This document shows positions 17,645 to 26,565 of a DNA stretch of 64,000 nucleotides, piece by piece (positions within the stretch are counted from its first letter, which is position 1; each line of letters opens with the position of its first letter). Source of the stretch: Thauera propionica (GTDB lineage: Bacteria; Pseudomonadota; Gammaproteobacteria; Burkholderiales; Rhodocyclaceae); contig NZ_NOIH01000007.1 in assembly GCF_002245655.1 (NCBI RefSeq), forward strand, positions 248,001 through 312,000, given 5' to 3'. Position numbers and translations under genes: made by a program. Below the pieces are notes generated by a model. That model ran no database searches. It was given only the letters and a program-made list of their open reading frames with translations, and was not told the DNA's origin.

Positions 17645-19014
17645 TGGCGAAGGCGAAGTCGGCCTTCGTCTGTAGCGAATGCGGCGCGCAGGTGCCGCGC
17701 TGGCAGGGGCAGTGCCCCCAGTGCCACGCCTGGAACACCCTCAGCGAAACGATCATCGAGAGCGGCCCCTCCGCAGGGAGTCGCTTTGCCGCACTGGCCG
17801 GACAGACGAGCCGGCTGCAACCGCTGTCCTCGCTGCAGCCGCGCGAGGAACCGCGCCAGCCCACCGGTCTGGACGAGTTCGACCGCGTGCTGGGCGGCGG
17901 CCTCGTCGCGGGCGGCGTCGTGCTGATCGGCGGCGACCCGGGCATCGGCAAGTCAACGCTGCTGCTGCAGGCCCTGTCAAACCTGTCGGCCGCGCACAAA
18001 GTGGTCTACGTCAGCGGCGAGGAGTCCGGCGAACAGGTGGCGCTGCGCGCGCATCGTCTGCAACTTCCGCCATCCGAGCTGCAGATGCTCGCCGAAATCA
18101 ACCTCGAGCGCATCCTGCACACGCTGCGCGAATCCCGCCCGCGCGTGGCGGTCATCGATTCGATCCAGACGGTGTACTCTGAGGCCCTGCAGTCGGCCCC
18201 GGGTTCGGTCGCCCAGGTGCGCGAGTGTGCCGCGCAGCTCACGCGCTTTGCCAAGCAGAGCGGCACCAGCCTGATCCTGGTCGGCCATGTCACCAAGGAC
18301 GGCACGCTCGCCGGCCCGCGTGTACTCGAGCACATTGTCGACACCGTGCTGTATTTCGAGGGCGACACGCATTCGAGCTTCCGTCTGATCCGCGCTTTCA
18401 AGAATCGCTTCGGCGCGGTCAACGAGCTCGGCGTGTTCGCCATGACCGAGCGCGGGCTGCGCGGCGTATCCAACCCGTCGGCGATCTTCCTGTCGCAGCA
18501 TTCGCAGCAGGTCGCAGGCAGCTGCGTGCTGATCACGCAGGAGGGCACGCGTCCGCTGCTGGTCGAGGTGCAGGCGCTGGTCGATGCCTCGCAGAGCCCC
18601 AATCCGCGGCGGCTGTCGGTCGGCCTCGAGCCGACCCGGCTGGCCATGCTGCTCGCGGTCATGCACCGCCATGCAGGGGTGGTGTGCTTCGATCAGGACG
18701 TGTTCGTGAATGCGGTGGGTGGGGTCAAGATCACCGAGCCGGCGGCCGACCTGGCCATCCTGTTCGCAATCGTGTCCTCGCTACGCGACCGTCCGCTGCG
18801 CCGCGGCCTGGCGGTGTTCGGCGAGGTCGGCCTGGCCGGCGAAATCCGCCCGGCGCCGCGCGGGCAGGAGCGCCTCAAGGAGGCGGCCAAGCTCGGCTTC
18901 GACGTCGCGATCGTGCCCAAGGCCAACGCCCCCAAGCAGGCCATCGACGGCCTGAAGGTCATCGCCGTTGACCGCGTCGAGGAAGCGCTGGAGAAGATGC
19001 GCGAGCTGGAGTAG
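17644..19014 (+). CDS. radA: DNA repair protein RadA
   Basis: A 456-residue RecA-family branch-migration ATPase. MAKAKSAFVCSECGAQVPRWQGQCPQCHAWNT contains the N-terminal C4 zinc finger. GGDPGIGKSTLLLQ (about 97-110) is Walker A, VAVIDSIQTV (about 169) Walker B, and RAFKNRFGAVNELGVF (about 249) the RadA KNRFG motif. The C-terminal Lon-protease-like domain runs from about 280 (PSAIFLSQ) to the end. RadA processes recombination intermediates with RecA. The start is the ATG overlapping the LysR stop. Confidence 0.97.
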   Translation: MAKAKSAFVCSECGAQVPRWQGQCPQCHAWNTLSETIIESGPSAGSRFAALAGQTSRLQPLSSLQPREEPRQPTGLDEFDRVLGGGLVAGGVVLIGGDPGIGKSTLLLQALSNLSAAHKVVYVSGEESGEQVALRAHRLQLPPSELQMLAEINLERILHTLRESRPRVAVIDSIQTVYSEALQSAPGSVAQVRECAAQLTRFAKQSGTSLILVGHVTKDGTLAGPRVLEHIVDTVLYFEGDTHSSFRLIRAFKNRFGAVNELGVFAMTERGLRGVSNPSAIFLSQHSQQVAGSCVLITQEGTRPLLVEVQALVDASQSPNPRRLSVGLEPTRLAMLLAVMHRHAGVVCFDQDVFVNAVGGVKITEPAADLAILFAIVSSLRDRPLRRGLAVFGEVGLAGEIRPAPRGQERLKEAAKLGFDVAIVPKANAPKQAIDGLKVIAVDRVEEALEKMRELE

Positions 19015-19045
19015 GGCGCAGCTTGCGCCCCATCTCCCGCCAGAC

Positions 19046-21172
19046 TCAGAAGCTGTAGGTCGCGCGCACGCCGCCGTAGAGGCTGCGTTCGGGGCCCGGC
19101 TCGTAGTAGCGCCCCTGCGCATCGCCAACGATCACCGAGCCGATGTGCTCGCGGTCGAACACGTTGTCGAGGCGCAGCAACTGGGCGAACGTCCAGGGGC
19201 CGGATTTCTGCTCGGCCGACAGCCTCAGATTCACCAGCGTATAGGCCGGCGCGGGCCTGGCATCGTTGAGGTCGTTGACCTCGACCTTGCTGCGCTAGAT
19301 CGCCTCGGCCGCGACTGTCAGGCCACTGCGCACGGACCACGCCAGCTCGCCAAACACGCTCACCTCAGGGATGCCGGGAATGCGGTTGCCGGAAGGCACG
19401 GTGGTGCCGCGGCTCACGAAGGCGTCGTCATAGCGTGCATCCAGCCAGGTCACAGCCCCTCGTGCGACCAGACCGGCCTGCAGTTCCGATTCCACCGACA
19501 GCTCGACGCCCTTGCGCTTGGTCTTGCCCGCGTTGGTGTAGCTGGTACGCCCGCCGGACGACTCGGCAACGACGATCTCGTCGTCCGTTCCGATCTGGAA
19601 GAGCGCGACATTCACGCGGGTCGCATCACCCACGATCGCCTTGAGGCCGACTTCGGCCTGTTTGCTGGTCGAAGGTTTCAAGTCGAAATTGAAGCCGGTG
19701 CTCGGCGATGCGTACGAAAGCTCGTTCAGCGTCGGCGTCTCGAAGCCCTCGCCGTAGCTCGCATAAACGTTTACGGCCGGGCTCAGCGCGTACGCGACCC
19801 CGAGGGCAGGCGTCGTTTCGCTGTACGAGACCGAGCCGCTGTCGTCGCCATTGCCGGGCACGATGTAGCGGTCGTCGACCTTGAAGCGCACCTTGGAGTG
19901 GCGCACGCCGGCGGTCCACAGCCAGTCGCCTTGCTTCCATTGGGCCTGCAGGTAGGGATCGGTGCTCGTGATCGTGTCAGTCTCGTTGCGCCTCAGCGTC
20001 CCCTTGACGCCCAGCACGCTGCCGATGAAGTTCTGGTAGCCGCGACGCGCGTCCTCGGCTTCGTCGTAGTCGATACCCGCCGTCACGGTCAGCAGGCCGG
20101 TGCCCAGGTTGCGCTCCGCGATCCAGCGCGCGCCACCGCCAAAGAAGTCTCGGTCGAAATCGACGACGCCCCCGGCATGGCGCGGCGCGGCCTGCGGCCC
20201 GGTCGGGATGGACTGATACTGTGTCACGCTGCGCGTGCCGGAATAGGCCGAGAGCTGCAGGCGGTCCCGGCCGAAACGGCGCTCATAGGTCACGCCGCCC
20301 TGCAAATGGTCGATGCTCTTGCGGGTGTTGTTGTCGAGGGCGACCTGTTCCACCCCGCGCGGATCACGCTTGTAGGTCTCCCAGGTGACGCCCAGCGGGT
20401 CTTCGGTGTCCTTCTGGCGCAAGCCGCTGCCCACCAGCGTGAGCTTGCTGTCCTCGTCCGGCCGCAAGGTGATCTTGGCGAAGCCCTGGTCGCGACGCGC
20501 CTCGCTGTGGTCACGATAGCCGTCGGTGTCCAGACGCGAAGCGTCGAGCACGAAGCCGACGCCGTTCTTCTCGCCTTCGGTCCCGAGACCGAAACGCGTC
20601 GTACCCCACGACCCGGCAGTCACGCCACCGGTGATGCGCGGCGGGCCTTCACCGTCGCGCGAGAAGAGCTGGATAACGCCGCCCGCGTGGTTGCCATACA
20701 CGGTGGAGAAGGGGCCGCGCAGCACCTCGATGCGCTCGGCGGTGTCGAGATTGAAGGTCGCCGCCTGCCCCTGTCCATCGGGATTCGAGGCCGGAATGCC
20801 GTCGGCGATGAGCTTCACCCCACGCACGCCAAAGGCCGCACGTGCGCCGAAACCGCGCACCGAGATCTGCAGATCCTGCGCGTAGTTCTGGCGGTTCTGG
20901 ATCACGAGGCCCGGCACGCCGTTGAGCGCCTCCGAGACGTTTACGCGCAGGTTGCCCTCCTGGGTGCCGCGCATATCAACGACGTCGACGGAATACGGCA
21001 AGTCGAAGCTCTCGGTCTCGACCCGGCTACCGGTGACGACGACCGGATTGAGCATCACCGGCGTTGCAGCCGCATCCTGCGCGGCCGCCGGCGCGACGCA
21101 CAGCAAGCTGGACGGGAGAAGGGCAGCCGCAACGAGACGGGGCAGGGGCTTCAAGGCGGGCGCGCGTTGCAT
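19046..21172 (-). pseudogene. pqqU: PqqU/YncD-like TonB-dependent receptor interrupted by an in-frame amber codon
   Basis: One frame of 709 codons encodes a TonB-dependent receptor, broken by TAG at 19295-19297 (codon 626). The first 625 residues have a signal peptide (about 1-31), a plug with NGVPGLVIQNRQNYAQDLQISVRGFGAR, and barrel strands. As I recall it, E. coli YncD (renamed PqqU, the PQQ receptor) matches closely: QNRQNYAQDL, RGFG, GYRDHS, TQYQSIP, HAGGV, PGNGDDSG, GFETPT, NELSYA, DDEIVV, SSGGRT. After the stop the frame continues 82 codons to a proper terminus, VGDAQGRYYEPGPERSLYGGVRATYSF, with terminal Phe. Neighbouring YncD text puts a Tyr at the stop position. It lies beside pqqABCDE, which supports PQQ uptake. 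A sequencing error or recent mutation is equally possible. Confidence 0.85.
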
Positions 21173-21253
21173 GGCGATTTCTACTCCAATAGGGTGTTGG
21201 CCGATTTTGGACTTCTGTGCCCCCGCTTACATCATCCCCATCGGGAGTCGGCA

Positions 21254-22348
21254 CTAGCGATTTTCATGAGCACAGCCAGCCACGGCCTCGAAATGACCAT
21301 TTCGATCGAAGCTGCGCAGTGCTTCAATGATCGCCCGGCTCATGGCAGTCTCGAACGGGCTATGTCCCGCGCCGTCCACGAAGACCAGCCGGCTGCCCGG
21401 CACCGCCCGGTGCAGGCGCCACGCATTGACCGGGCGGCATACCAGGTCGAGACGGCCGTGCAAAATGCAGACCGGCATCACGGCAAGGCGGTTCGCCATG
21501 CCGAGCAAGGCCTCGTCACCAAGGAAGCACGCGTGCGCCAGGTAGTGAGCTTGCACCCGATACTTGTCGATGGCGGCCTGCAGCGCCGGGACGTCCAGTT
21601 CGGGCAGGGCTGGCGGCGCCATGCCGGGTGCCCCCACTGCGGCTTCCCAGGCCATCCAGGCCCTTACCGCCTGTGCGGCGAGGTTCGGGTCAACCGCATG
21701 GACCGCCGCCAACAGTTGCGCCGCGACGCGCTCCGGCGTGGCCGCGCCGACACCTTCGATCAGCTGCGTCCACGCTTCGGGTGCCAGGGCTCCGGCGCCC
21801 TGGAAGAACCAGTCAATGTCTTCGCGACCGGTCAGGAAGATGCCGCGCAACAGCGCGCCGAGACAGCGCGCAGGATGGCTTGCGCAGTAGGCGACACCGA
21901 GGCTAGCCCCCCACGACCCGCCCACCACCAGCCAGGCATCGATGCCCAGGTGGGCACGCAGCAACTCGATGTCTGCGATCAGGTGCGGCGTGGTATTTGC
22001 GGCGAGCCCGCCCCGGGGCAGGCTGCGTCCGCAGCCGCGTTGGTCGAACAGCACCACCCGGAAGCGCTCGGCATCGAACAACTGCCGGTGCCGCGGGCAG
22101 CAGCCACTGCCCGGGCCGCCATGCAGGAACACCACCGGCAGGCCGTCCGGGTTTCCGCACTGCTCGTAGTAGAGACGATGCCCGTCGCCCACCGCGAGCA
22201 TGCCGGTGTCGAACGGCTCGAGCGGCGGAAACAGGACAGCCTCCGTCTCGACGCCCGCAAGGGCGGGCTCGCCAACTGGGGCGGAAACGGAATCGCAAGC
22301 GCTGCCTGCGTGGTTGTCAGTCCTTGGGGTGCCAGACTTCTTGCTCAT
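21254..22348 (-). CDS. Prolyl iminopeptidase-like alpha/beta hydrolase (peptidase family S33)
   Basis: A 364-residue hydrolase. VFLHGGPGSGCCPRHRQLFDAERFRVVLFDQRGCGRSLPRGG (about 72-114) has the HGGPG oxyanion motif and the DQRGCGRS motif typical of prolyl aminopeptidase. VVGGSWGASLGVAYCASHP (about 141-159) holds the nucleophile Ser in GGSWG. ILHGRLDLVC (about 297) gives the Asp and GAGHSPFE (about 328) the His, completing the triad. The first 40 residues are extra. It diverges from pqqA. Some pqq clusters carry proteases that trim the PqqA product; whether this one does is unknown. Confidence 0.88.
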   Translation of the reverse strand: MSKKSGTPRTDNHAGSACDSVSAPVGEPALAGVETEAVLFPPLEPFDTGMLAVGDGHRLYYEQCGNPDGLPVVFLHGGPGSGCCPRHRQLFDAERFRVVLFDQRGCGRSLPRGGLAANTTPHLIADIELLRAHLGIDAWLVVGGSWGASLGVAYCASHPARCLGALLRGIFLTGREDIDWFFQGAGALAPEAWTQLIEGVGAATPERVAAQLLAAVHAVDPNLAAQAVRAWMAWEAAVGAPGMAPPALPELDVPALQAAIDKYRVQAHYLAHACFLGDEALLGMANRLAVMPVCILHGRLDLVCRPVNAWRLHRAVPGSRLVFVDGAGHSPFETAMSRAIIEALRSFDRNGHFEAVAGCAHENR

Positions 22349-22397
22349 GTGTCGATCTTAGGCGCTCGACAGGTGTCGCAGGGCGTCGAAAGCGCAT

Positions 22398-22414
22398 CTC
22401 ATGAAAATCATGAG
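22398..22414. promoter_or_regulatory. Palindrome in the pqqA promoter region
   Basis: CTCATGAAAATCATGAG has perfect 7-bp arms around AAA. It lies 109 bases before the pqqA ATG, in the 174-base gap between the divergent hydrolase gene and pqqA. An operator for pqq expression is the simplest reading. The LuxR-type regulator encoded at 25917-26564 is one candidate, without direct evidence. Confidence 0.5.
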
Positions 22415-22470
22415 GCCAGGTTCCACGTCCTCACGATGCCTCACACCGGCAACTCCCCCATGATGCATCG

Positions 22471-22495
22471 CGTGGCCTTGCCCGACAGGGCCACG
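22471..22495 (+). promoter_or_regulatory. Hairpin in the pqqA leader
   Basis: CGTGGCCTTG (22471-22480) pairs with CAGGGCCACG (22486-22495) around CCCGA, with one G-U wobble in RNA. It ends 27 bases before the pqqA start codon and 16 bases before the AGGAG ribosome site. It could stabilise the abundant pqqA mRNA or modulate translation. Confidence 0.45.
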
Positions 22496-22522
22496 AAAAC
22501 CAACACCGACAGGAGACACATC

Positions 22523-22597
22523 ATGAAATGGGAAACCCCGGCCGCCTGCGATTTTCGTTTCGGCTTTGAAATCACGATGTACATCGCCAACCGCTGA
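22523..22597 (+). CDS. pqqA: PQQ precursor peptide PqqA
   Basis: A 24-residue ribosomal peptide, MKWETPAACDFRFGFEITMYIANR. Glu16 and Tyr20 in the conserved E-x-x-x-Y spacing are cross-linked by PqqE to make the PQQ skeleton. The length, the start resembling MxWxxP, and the ending Y-I-x-N-R all match PqqA peptides. The ribosome site is AGGAG eight bases before the ATG. It has only 75 bases and precedes pqqB by 56 bases, with a hairpin between them. Confidence 0.97.
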   Translation: MKWETPAACDFRFGFEITMYIANR

Positions 22598-22605
22598 TCC
22601 AGGCC

Positions 22606-22635
22606 GACAGGGCGGCTCCTCGGAGCCGCCCTGTC
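22606..22635 (+). promoter_or_regulatory. pqqA-pqqB intergenic hairpin
   Basis: GACAGGGCGGCTC (22606-22618) pairs perfectly with GAGCCGCCCTGTC (22623-22635) around a CTCG loop, 13 bp in all. Only ACGTTT follows, not a full T-run. Such a structure between pqqA and the downstream genes usually limits read-through or protects the pqqA transcript, so that the precursor peptide is made in excess over the enzymes. Confidence 0.75.
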
Positions 22636-22653
22636 ACGTTTACCGGAGGTCGC

Positions 22654-23568
22654 GTGAGGATTCACGTACTGGGCTCTGCCGCCGGCGGCGGTTTTCCGCA
22701 GTGGAACTGCAACTGCACGAACTGCGACGGCGTGCGCAAGGGCCGCATCCGCACTTCGGCACGCACGCAGTCGTCGATCGCCGCCAGCGGCGACGGTGAG
22801 AGCTGGGTGCTGTTCAACGCTTCACCCGACGTACTGCAGCAGATCCGCAGCTTCCCGGCGCTGCAACCGGCGCGTGCGCTGCGCGACACGGCGATCGCCG
22901 CGATCGTGCTGATCGACGCCCAGATCGACCACACCACCGGCCTCTACATGCTGCGCGAACATCGCAAGCCCTGGCCGGTGTGGTGCACGCCCGGCGTGCG
23001 CGAGGACCTGTCGGTCGGCAACCCCATCTTCGGCGTACTGGCGCACTACGCCGGCGTCGACTGGCGCGCGCTGCCGCTCGACGACCGCTTCTCCATCGAC
23101 GGCGCCCCGGGTCTCGCCTTCGAGGCCTTGTCGCTGACCAGCAATGCGCCGCCGTACTCCCCGCACCGCGATAAGCCGCAACCCGGCGACAACATTGGCG
23201 TCACGCTCGTCGACGCGACAAGTGGCAAGCGGGTTTTCTATGCGCCGGGGCTGGGCGAAATGGAAGCCCATGTGTGGACCGCCATGCAGCGCGCCGACTG
23301 CGTGCTCGTCGACGGCACGCTGTGGACCGACGACGAGATGATCCGCCTCGACGCCTCGTCCAAGACCTCGCGCGCCATGGGTCACCTGCCGCAGTCCGGC
23401 CCGGGCGGCATGCTCGAATGGCTGGAGCAGTTGCCGCAAACCACACGCAAGATACTGATTCACATCAACAATACCAACCCCATCCTCGACGAGGACAGCC
23501 CGCAGCGCGCCGAGTTGAGCGCCCGCGGCATCGAGGTCGCTTTTGACGGCATGGAGATCGCCCTGTGA
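22654..23568 (+). CDS. pqqB: PQQ biosynthesis protein PqqB
   Basis: A 304-residue metallo-beta-lactamase-fold protein starting at GTG behind [34 protein letters not shown] is the PqqB N-terminus with the CNCxNC zinc site. [17 protein letters not shown] (about 88-104) replaces the usual HxHxDH motif, as in other PqqB proteins. [20 protein letters not shown] and [22 protein letters not shown] (about 264-285) are further signatures. It is a non-haem iron oxygenase-type enzyme that hydroxylates the PqqA-derived diamino acid. The end overlaps the pqqC start by four bases. Confidence 0.96.
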   Translation: MRIHVLGSAAGGGFPQWNCNCTNCDGVRKGRIRTSARTQSSIAASGDGESWVLFNASPDVLQQIRSFPALQPARALRDTAIAAIVLIDAQIDHTTGLYMLREHRKPWPVWCTPGVREDLSVGNPIFGVLAHYAGVDWRALPLDDRFSIDGAPGLAFEALSLTSNAPPYSPHRDKPQPGDNIGVTLVDATSGKRVFYAPGLGEMEAHVWTAMQRADCVLVDGTLWTDDEMIRLDASSKTSRAMGHLPQSGPGGMLEWLEQLPQTTRKILIHINNTNPILDEDSPQRAELSARGIEVAFDGMEIAL

Positions 23569-24404
23569 ACGCCCGCATGCAGACCGCCGCACCGCCCGAA
23601 GCTGCCCACGCCGAACTCCTCTCCGCCCGCGGCGCCGGCGCCGGCGACCTGCCGCCCTGGAGTGCAGAAGAATTCGAAGCCCTGCTGCGCGAGAAGGGCA
23701 CGAGCTACCACATCTACCATCCGTTTCACGTGATGATGGCCGAGGGCAGGCTCACGCGTTCGCAGTTGCAGGGCTGGGTCGCGAACCGCTTCTACTATCA
23801 GATCGCCATTCCGGTGAAGGACGCCGCGATCCTGTCGAATTGCAGCGACCGCGAGATCCGCCGTGAGTGGATCCAGCGCATCCTCGACCACGACGGCTAT
23901 GCTCAGTTGGGTGATGGCGGTGGCATCCACGACCCCGGCGGTATCGAGGCGTGGATCCGGCTGGGCGAGGCGGTGGGCCTCAGCCGCGACGACGTCACCT
24001 CGCTGCGCTACGTGGCGCCCGCAGCGCGCTTCGCGGTCGACGCCTACATCAACTTCGCCCGCCAGCGCCCGTGGCAGGAAGCGGTCGCCTCCAGCCTCAC
24101 CGAACTGTTCGCGCCGCACATCCATCAGCAGCGCATCGACACCTGGCCGACGCAGTACCCCTGGGTCGACACCGCCGGCCTGCAGTACTTCAGGAACCGC
24201 CTCACCCAGGCGCGGCGCGACGTCGAGCACGGCCTGCGCTTCACGCTCGATTACTTCAGCCAGAGCCGCGCGCTGCAGCAGCGCGCGCTCGACATCCTGC
24301 AATTCAAGCTCGACGTGCTGTGGGCGCTGGCCGACGCAATCATGTTGAGCCAGTGCGAGGTGCACATTGCCGGACCGCGCGAACTGGGGGCGAGGGCGCA
24401 ATGA
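23565..24404 (+). CDS. pqqC: Pyrroloquinoline-quinone synthase PqqC
   Basis: A 279-residue cofactor-free oxidase that carries out the last ring closure and eight-electron oxidation to PQQ. The start is GTG in the pqqB overlap. The first 30 residues are a variable Ala-rich extension. [65 protein letters not shown] (about 46-110) and [32 protein letters not shown] (about 191-222) are unmistakable PqqC blocks, including the active-site His and Tyr residues. The fold is haem-oxygenase-like. Confidence 0.97.
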   Translation: MNARMQTAAPPEAAHAELLSARGAGAGDLPPWSAEEFEALLREKGTSYHIYHPFHVMMAEGRLTRSQLQGWVANRFYYQIAIPVKDAAILSNCSDREIRREWIQRILDHDGYAQLGDGGGIHDPGGIEAWIRLGEAVGLSRDDVTSLRYVAPAARFAVDAYINFARQRPWQEAVASSLTELFAPHIHQQRIDTWPTQYPWVDTAGLQYFRNRLTQARRDVEHGLRFTLDYFSQSRALQQRALDILQFKLDVLWALADAIMLSQCEVHIAGPRELGARAQ

Positions 24405-24682
24405 CCGAGGCCGCTGTTTTCAGCCCCGACGCCTACCCCCGCATCTCGCGCAAGTTCCGCCTGCAGTGGGAGGACGCGCAGCAGGCCTGGGTGCTGCTGT
24501 ACCCCGAGGGGATGGTGAAGCTCAACCAGAGCGCCGGCGAGATCCTGCAGCGCTGCGACGGCACGCGCAGCACGCTCGACATCGTCGCCGACCTCGAACA
24601 GGCCTTCGCCACCACCGGGCTGCTCGCCGACGTGCAGGCTTTCCTCGGCATGGCAAGGCAGCAGCACTGGATCGAGGGCTGA
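24401..24682 (+). CDS. pqqD: PQQ biosynthesis peptide chaperone PqqD
   Basis: A 93-residue RiPP recognition element protein. [57 protein letters not shown] is the entire PqqD fold, including the L-x-x-P-E-G-x-V-x-L-N-x-S/T-A-x-x-I-L signature. PqqD binds PqqA and presents it to PqqE. It starts in a four-base overlap with pqqC and ends one base before pqqE, so pqqBCDE is translated as one block. Confidence 0.96.
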   Translation: MTEAAVFSPDAYPRISRKFRLQWEDAQQAWVLLYPEGMVKLNQSAGEILQRCDGTRSTLDIVADLEQAFATTGLLADVQAFLGMARQQHWIEG

Positions 24683-24683
24683 C

Positions 24684-25889
24684 ATGAGCGCCCAGCACGC
24701 ATCGCCGGCGTCGCCCGCATCGTCCCTAACGCCACCCGGGCCGCCACTGTGGCTGCTGGCCGAAGTCACCTACCGCTGCCCGCTGCACTGCGTGTTCTGC
24801 TACAACCCGGTCGATTTCGCCCATACGCCGGATGAACTTTCCACCGACGACTGGTTGCGCGTTCTGCGCGAGGCGAGGGCGGCCGGCAGCGTTCAATGCG
24901 GCTTCTCCGGCGGTGAACCGCTGTTGCGCGACGACCTCGAGGTGCTGGTCGCCGAGGCGCACCGGCTCGGCTTCTACACCAACCTGCTCACCTCCGGTGT
25001 CGGCCTCACGGAAGCACGGGCGAGGGCGCTGAAGGACGCCGGGCTGGACCACATACAGCTCTCCTTCCAGGATTCCACCAGGGAACTCAACGACTTCCTG
25101 TCGCACACCCGCACCTTCGACCTCAAGCAGAAGGTCGCGGCCATCATCAAGGACAATGGCTGGCCGATGGTGATGAACTGCGTGATCCATCGCCTCAACA
25201 TCGACTACATCGACCACATCATCGACATGGCGGTGGAGCTCGATGCGGAGTACCTGGAACTCGCCAACAGCCAGTACTACTCCTGGGCACTGCTCAACCG
25301 CGACCAGCTGCTGCCCTCGCGCGAGCAGATCGAGCGCGCCGAACGGGTCACCAACGAACGCCGCCAGCGCTACGGCGATCGCATCCGCATCTTCTTCGTC
25401 GTGCCGGATTACTACGAGACGCGACCCAAGAAGTGCATGAACGGCTGGGGCAACGTGTTCCTCACCGTCACCCCCGACGGTACCGCCTTGCCCTGCCACA
25501 CGGCGCGCATGCTGCCCGGGCTGTCCTTCCCCAACGTGCGCGACATGGACGTGCGCAGCATCTGGTCCGACTCCGAGGGCTTCAACCGCTACCGCGGCGA
25601 CAGCTGGATGAAGGAGCCGTGCCGCACTTGTCCGGAGAAGGAAAAGGACCTCGGCGGTTGCCGCTGCCAGGCCTTCATGCTCACCGGCGATCCGGCTGCC
25701 GCCGACCCGGTGTGCGACAAATCGCCGTCGCACCACAAGGTGCTGGAAGCGGTCGATCGCGCCCAGCGCGGCGAACCGCTGCTGCGCGAGATGCCGCTGG
25801 TGTTCCGCGGGCCGGAGGAGTCGCGCCGGCGGCCGAAGCTGCATGGGGAGCCGATCGCGCAGGATCAGGACGCGGCACAGGCGCGGTAA
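24684..25889 (+). CDS. pqqE: PqqA peptide cyclase PqqE (radical SAM/SPASM)
   Basis: A 401-residue radical SAM enzyme that links Glu16 and Tyr20 of Pqq[23 protein letters not shown] (about 22-43) holds the CxxxCxxC cluster site. [16 protein letters not shown] (about 74) is the SAM-binding GGEP motif. The SPASM domain has [24 protein letters not shown] (about 252-275) and [19 protein letters not shown] (about 314-332), with Cys for two auxiliary clusters. The Pro/Ser-rich start and the tail are variable. Last gene of pqqABCDE; no clear terminator follows before the convergent regulator gene 27 bases on. Confidence 0.97.
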   Translation: MSAQHASPASPASSLTPPGPPLWLLAEVTYRCPLHCVFCYNPVDFAHTPDELSTDDWLRVLREARAAGSVQCGFSGGEPLLRDDLEVLVAEAHRLGFYTNLLTSGVGLTEARARALKDAGLDHIQLSFQDSTRELNDFLSHTRTFDLKQKVAAIIKDNGWPMVMNCVIHRLNIDYIDHIIDMAVELDAEYLELANSQYYSWALLNRDQLLPSREQIERAERVTNERRQRYGDRIRIFFVVPDYYETRPKKCMNGWGNVFLTVTPDGTALPCHTARMLPGLSFPNVRDMDVRSIWSDSEGFNRYRGDSWMKEPCRTCPEKEKDLGGCRCQAFMLTGDPAAADPVCDKSPSHHKVLEAVDRAQRGEPLLREMPLVFRGPEESRRRPKLHGEPIAQDQDAAQAR

Positions 25890-25916
25890 GGGCCCGGCGA
25901 CGGCTTGGCCCCGGGA

Positions 25917-26564
25917 TCAGACTTCAATCAGCCCGCTCCGCACCGCGATCAGCGTCAATTCCGCAGCATTGCTCGCATTGAGCTTCTGCTTGATGTGATA
26001 GAGGTGCGTGCCCACCGTGCTGGGACTCAGGTTGTGGCTGCTCGCCACTTCCGATACCGAACGGCCCTGAGCAAGCTGGATGAAGACCGCGAATTCCTTC
26101 TCGGTCAGTGCCTCGAGCGGATCTGACGTTCCGCCGAGTTGCGCCAGCGCCAGTTGCGGCGCGAGCTCGGGGTCGAGGTAGCGCTTGCCACGCGCCACCT
26201 GGCCAACCGCACGGATGAACTCCTGCGGTTCGGCACGCTTGGACAGGTAGCCTGTCGCGCCCGCCTTCAGGGCGCGGCTCGGAATCTGGGCGTCCTCATG
26301 CGCGGAAAGCATCAGCACCCGCGCCTCCGGGGCATGCGCGCGCAGCCGCTCCAGCGCGGTGATGCCGCCGATGCCCGGCATGGACACATCCATCACCAGT
26401 GCGTCGGGCTTCAGCGCCAGGAACCGCGACACCGCGGCCTCGCCGCTGTCGGCTTCGCCCACCACCTGGGCGCCCGCACCCTCGAGCAGCAGGCGAAAGC
26501 CCATGCGCACGACGGCATGATCGTCGGCGAGCAGGATGCGCAGATTGTCCAGCGTCGAACCCAA
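25917..26564 (-). CDS. NarL/LuxR-type response regulator (AgmR/ExaE-like)
   Basis: A 215-residue regulator with a receiver domain: [21 protein letters not shown], phospho-Asp in [15 protein letters not shown] (about 55), and Lys in [14 protein letters not shown] (about 104). The LuxR-type HTH is at the C-terminus: [56 protein letters not shown] (about 148-205). No ATG fits; TTG at 26564, one base after the kinase stop with GGGAG upstream, gives the natural start. Proteins of this type (AgmR, ExaE) control PQQ-dependent alcohol oxidation in pseudomonads, so this one is a likely pqq/xox regulator. Confidence 0.87.
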   Translation of the reverse strand: MGSTLDNLRILLADDHAVVRMGFRLLLEGAGAQVVGEADSGEAAVSRFLALKPDALVMDVSMPGIGGITALERLRAHAPEARVLMLSAHEDAQIPSRALKAGATGYLSKRAEPQEFIRAVGQVARGKRYLDPELAPQLALAQLGGTSDPLEALTEKEFAVFIQLAQGRSVSEVASSHNLSPSTVGTHLYHIKQKLNASNAAELTLIAVRSGLIEV

Positions 26565-26565
26565 C

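Noticed and set aside
19014-19030. GGGCGCA/TGCGCCC hairpin after radA as terminator
   Set aside because: The stem is only 7 bp and no T-run follows. It may slow transcription but is not a reliable terminator.
19295-19297. Amber codon read as pyrrolysine
   Set aside because: No pylS/pylT or related genes are seen, the residue is Tyr in the relative I compared, and TonB receptors have no known use for pyrrolysine.
21173-21188. GG-N10-GC on the minus strand in front of the PqqU-like gene
   Set aside because: Only the GG and GC match, and the -12 box lies directly against the start codon, leaving no leader.
18968-22597. Long plus-strand open frame antisense to the TonB receptor and hydrolase
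   Set aside because: Same reason; the minus-strand frames have clear family signatures and the plus-strand text has none.
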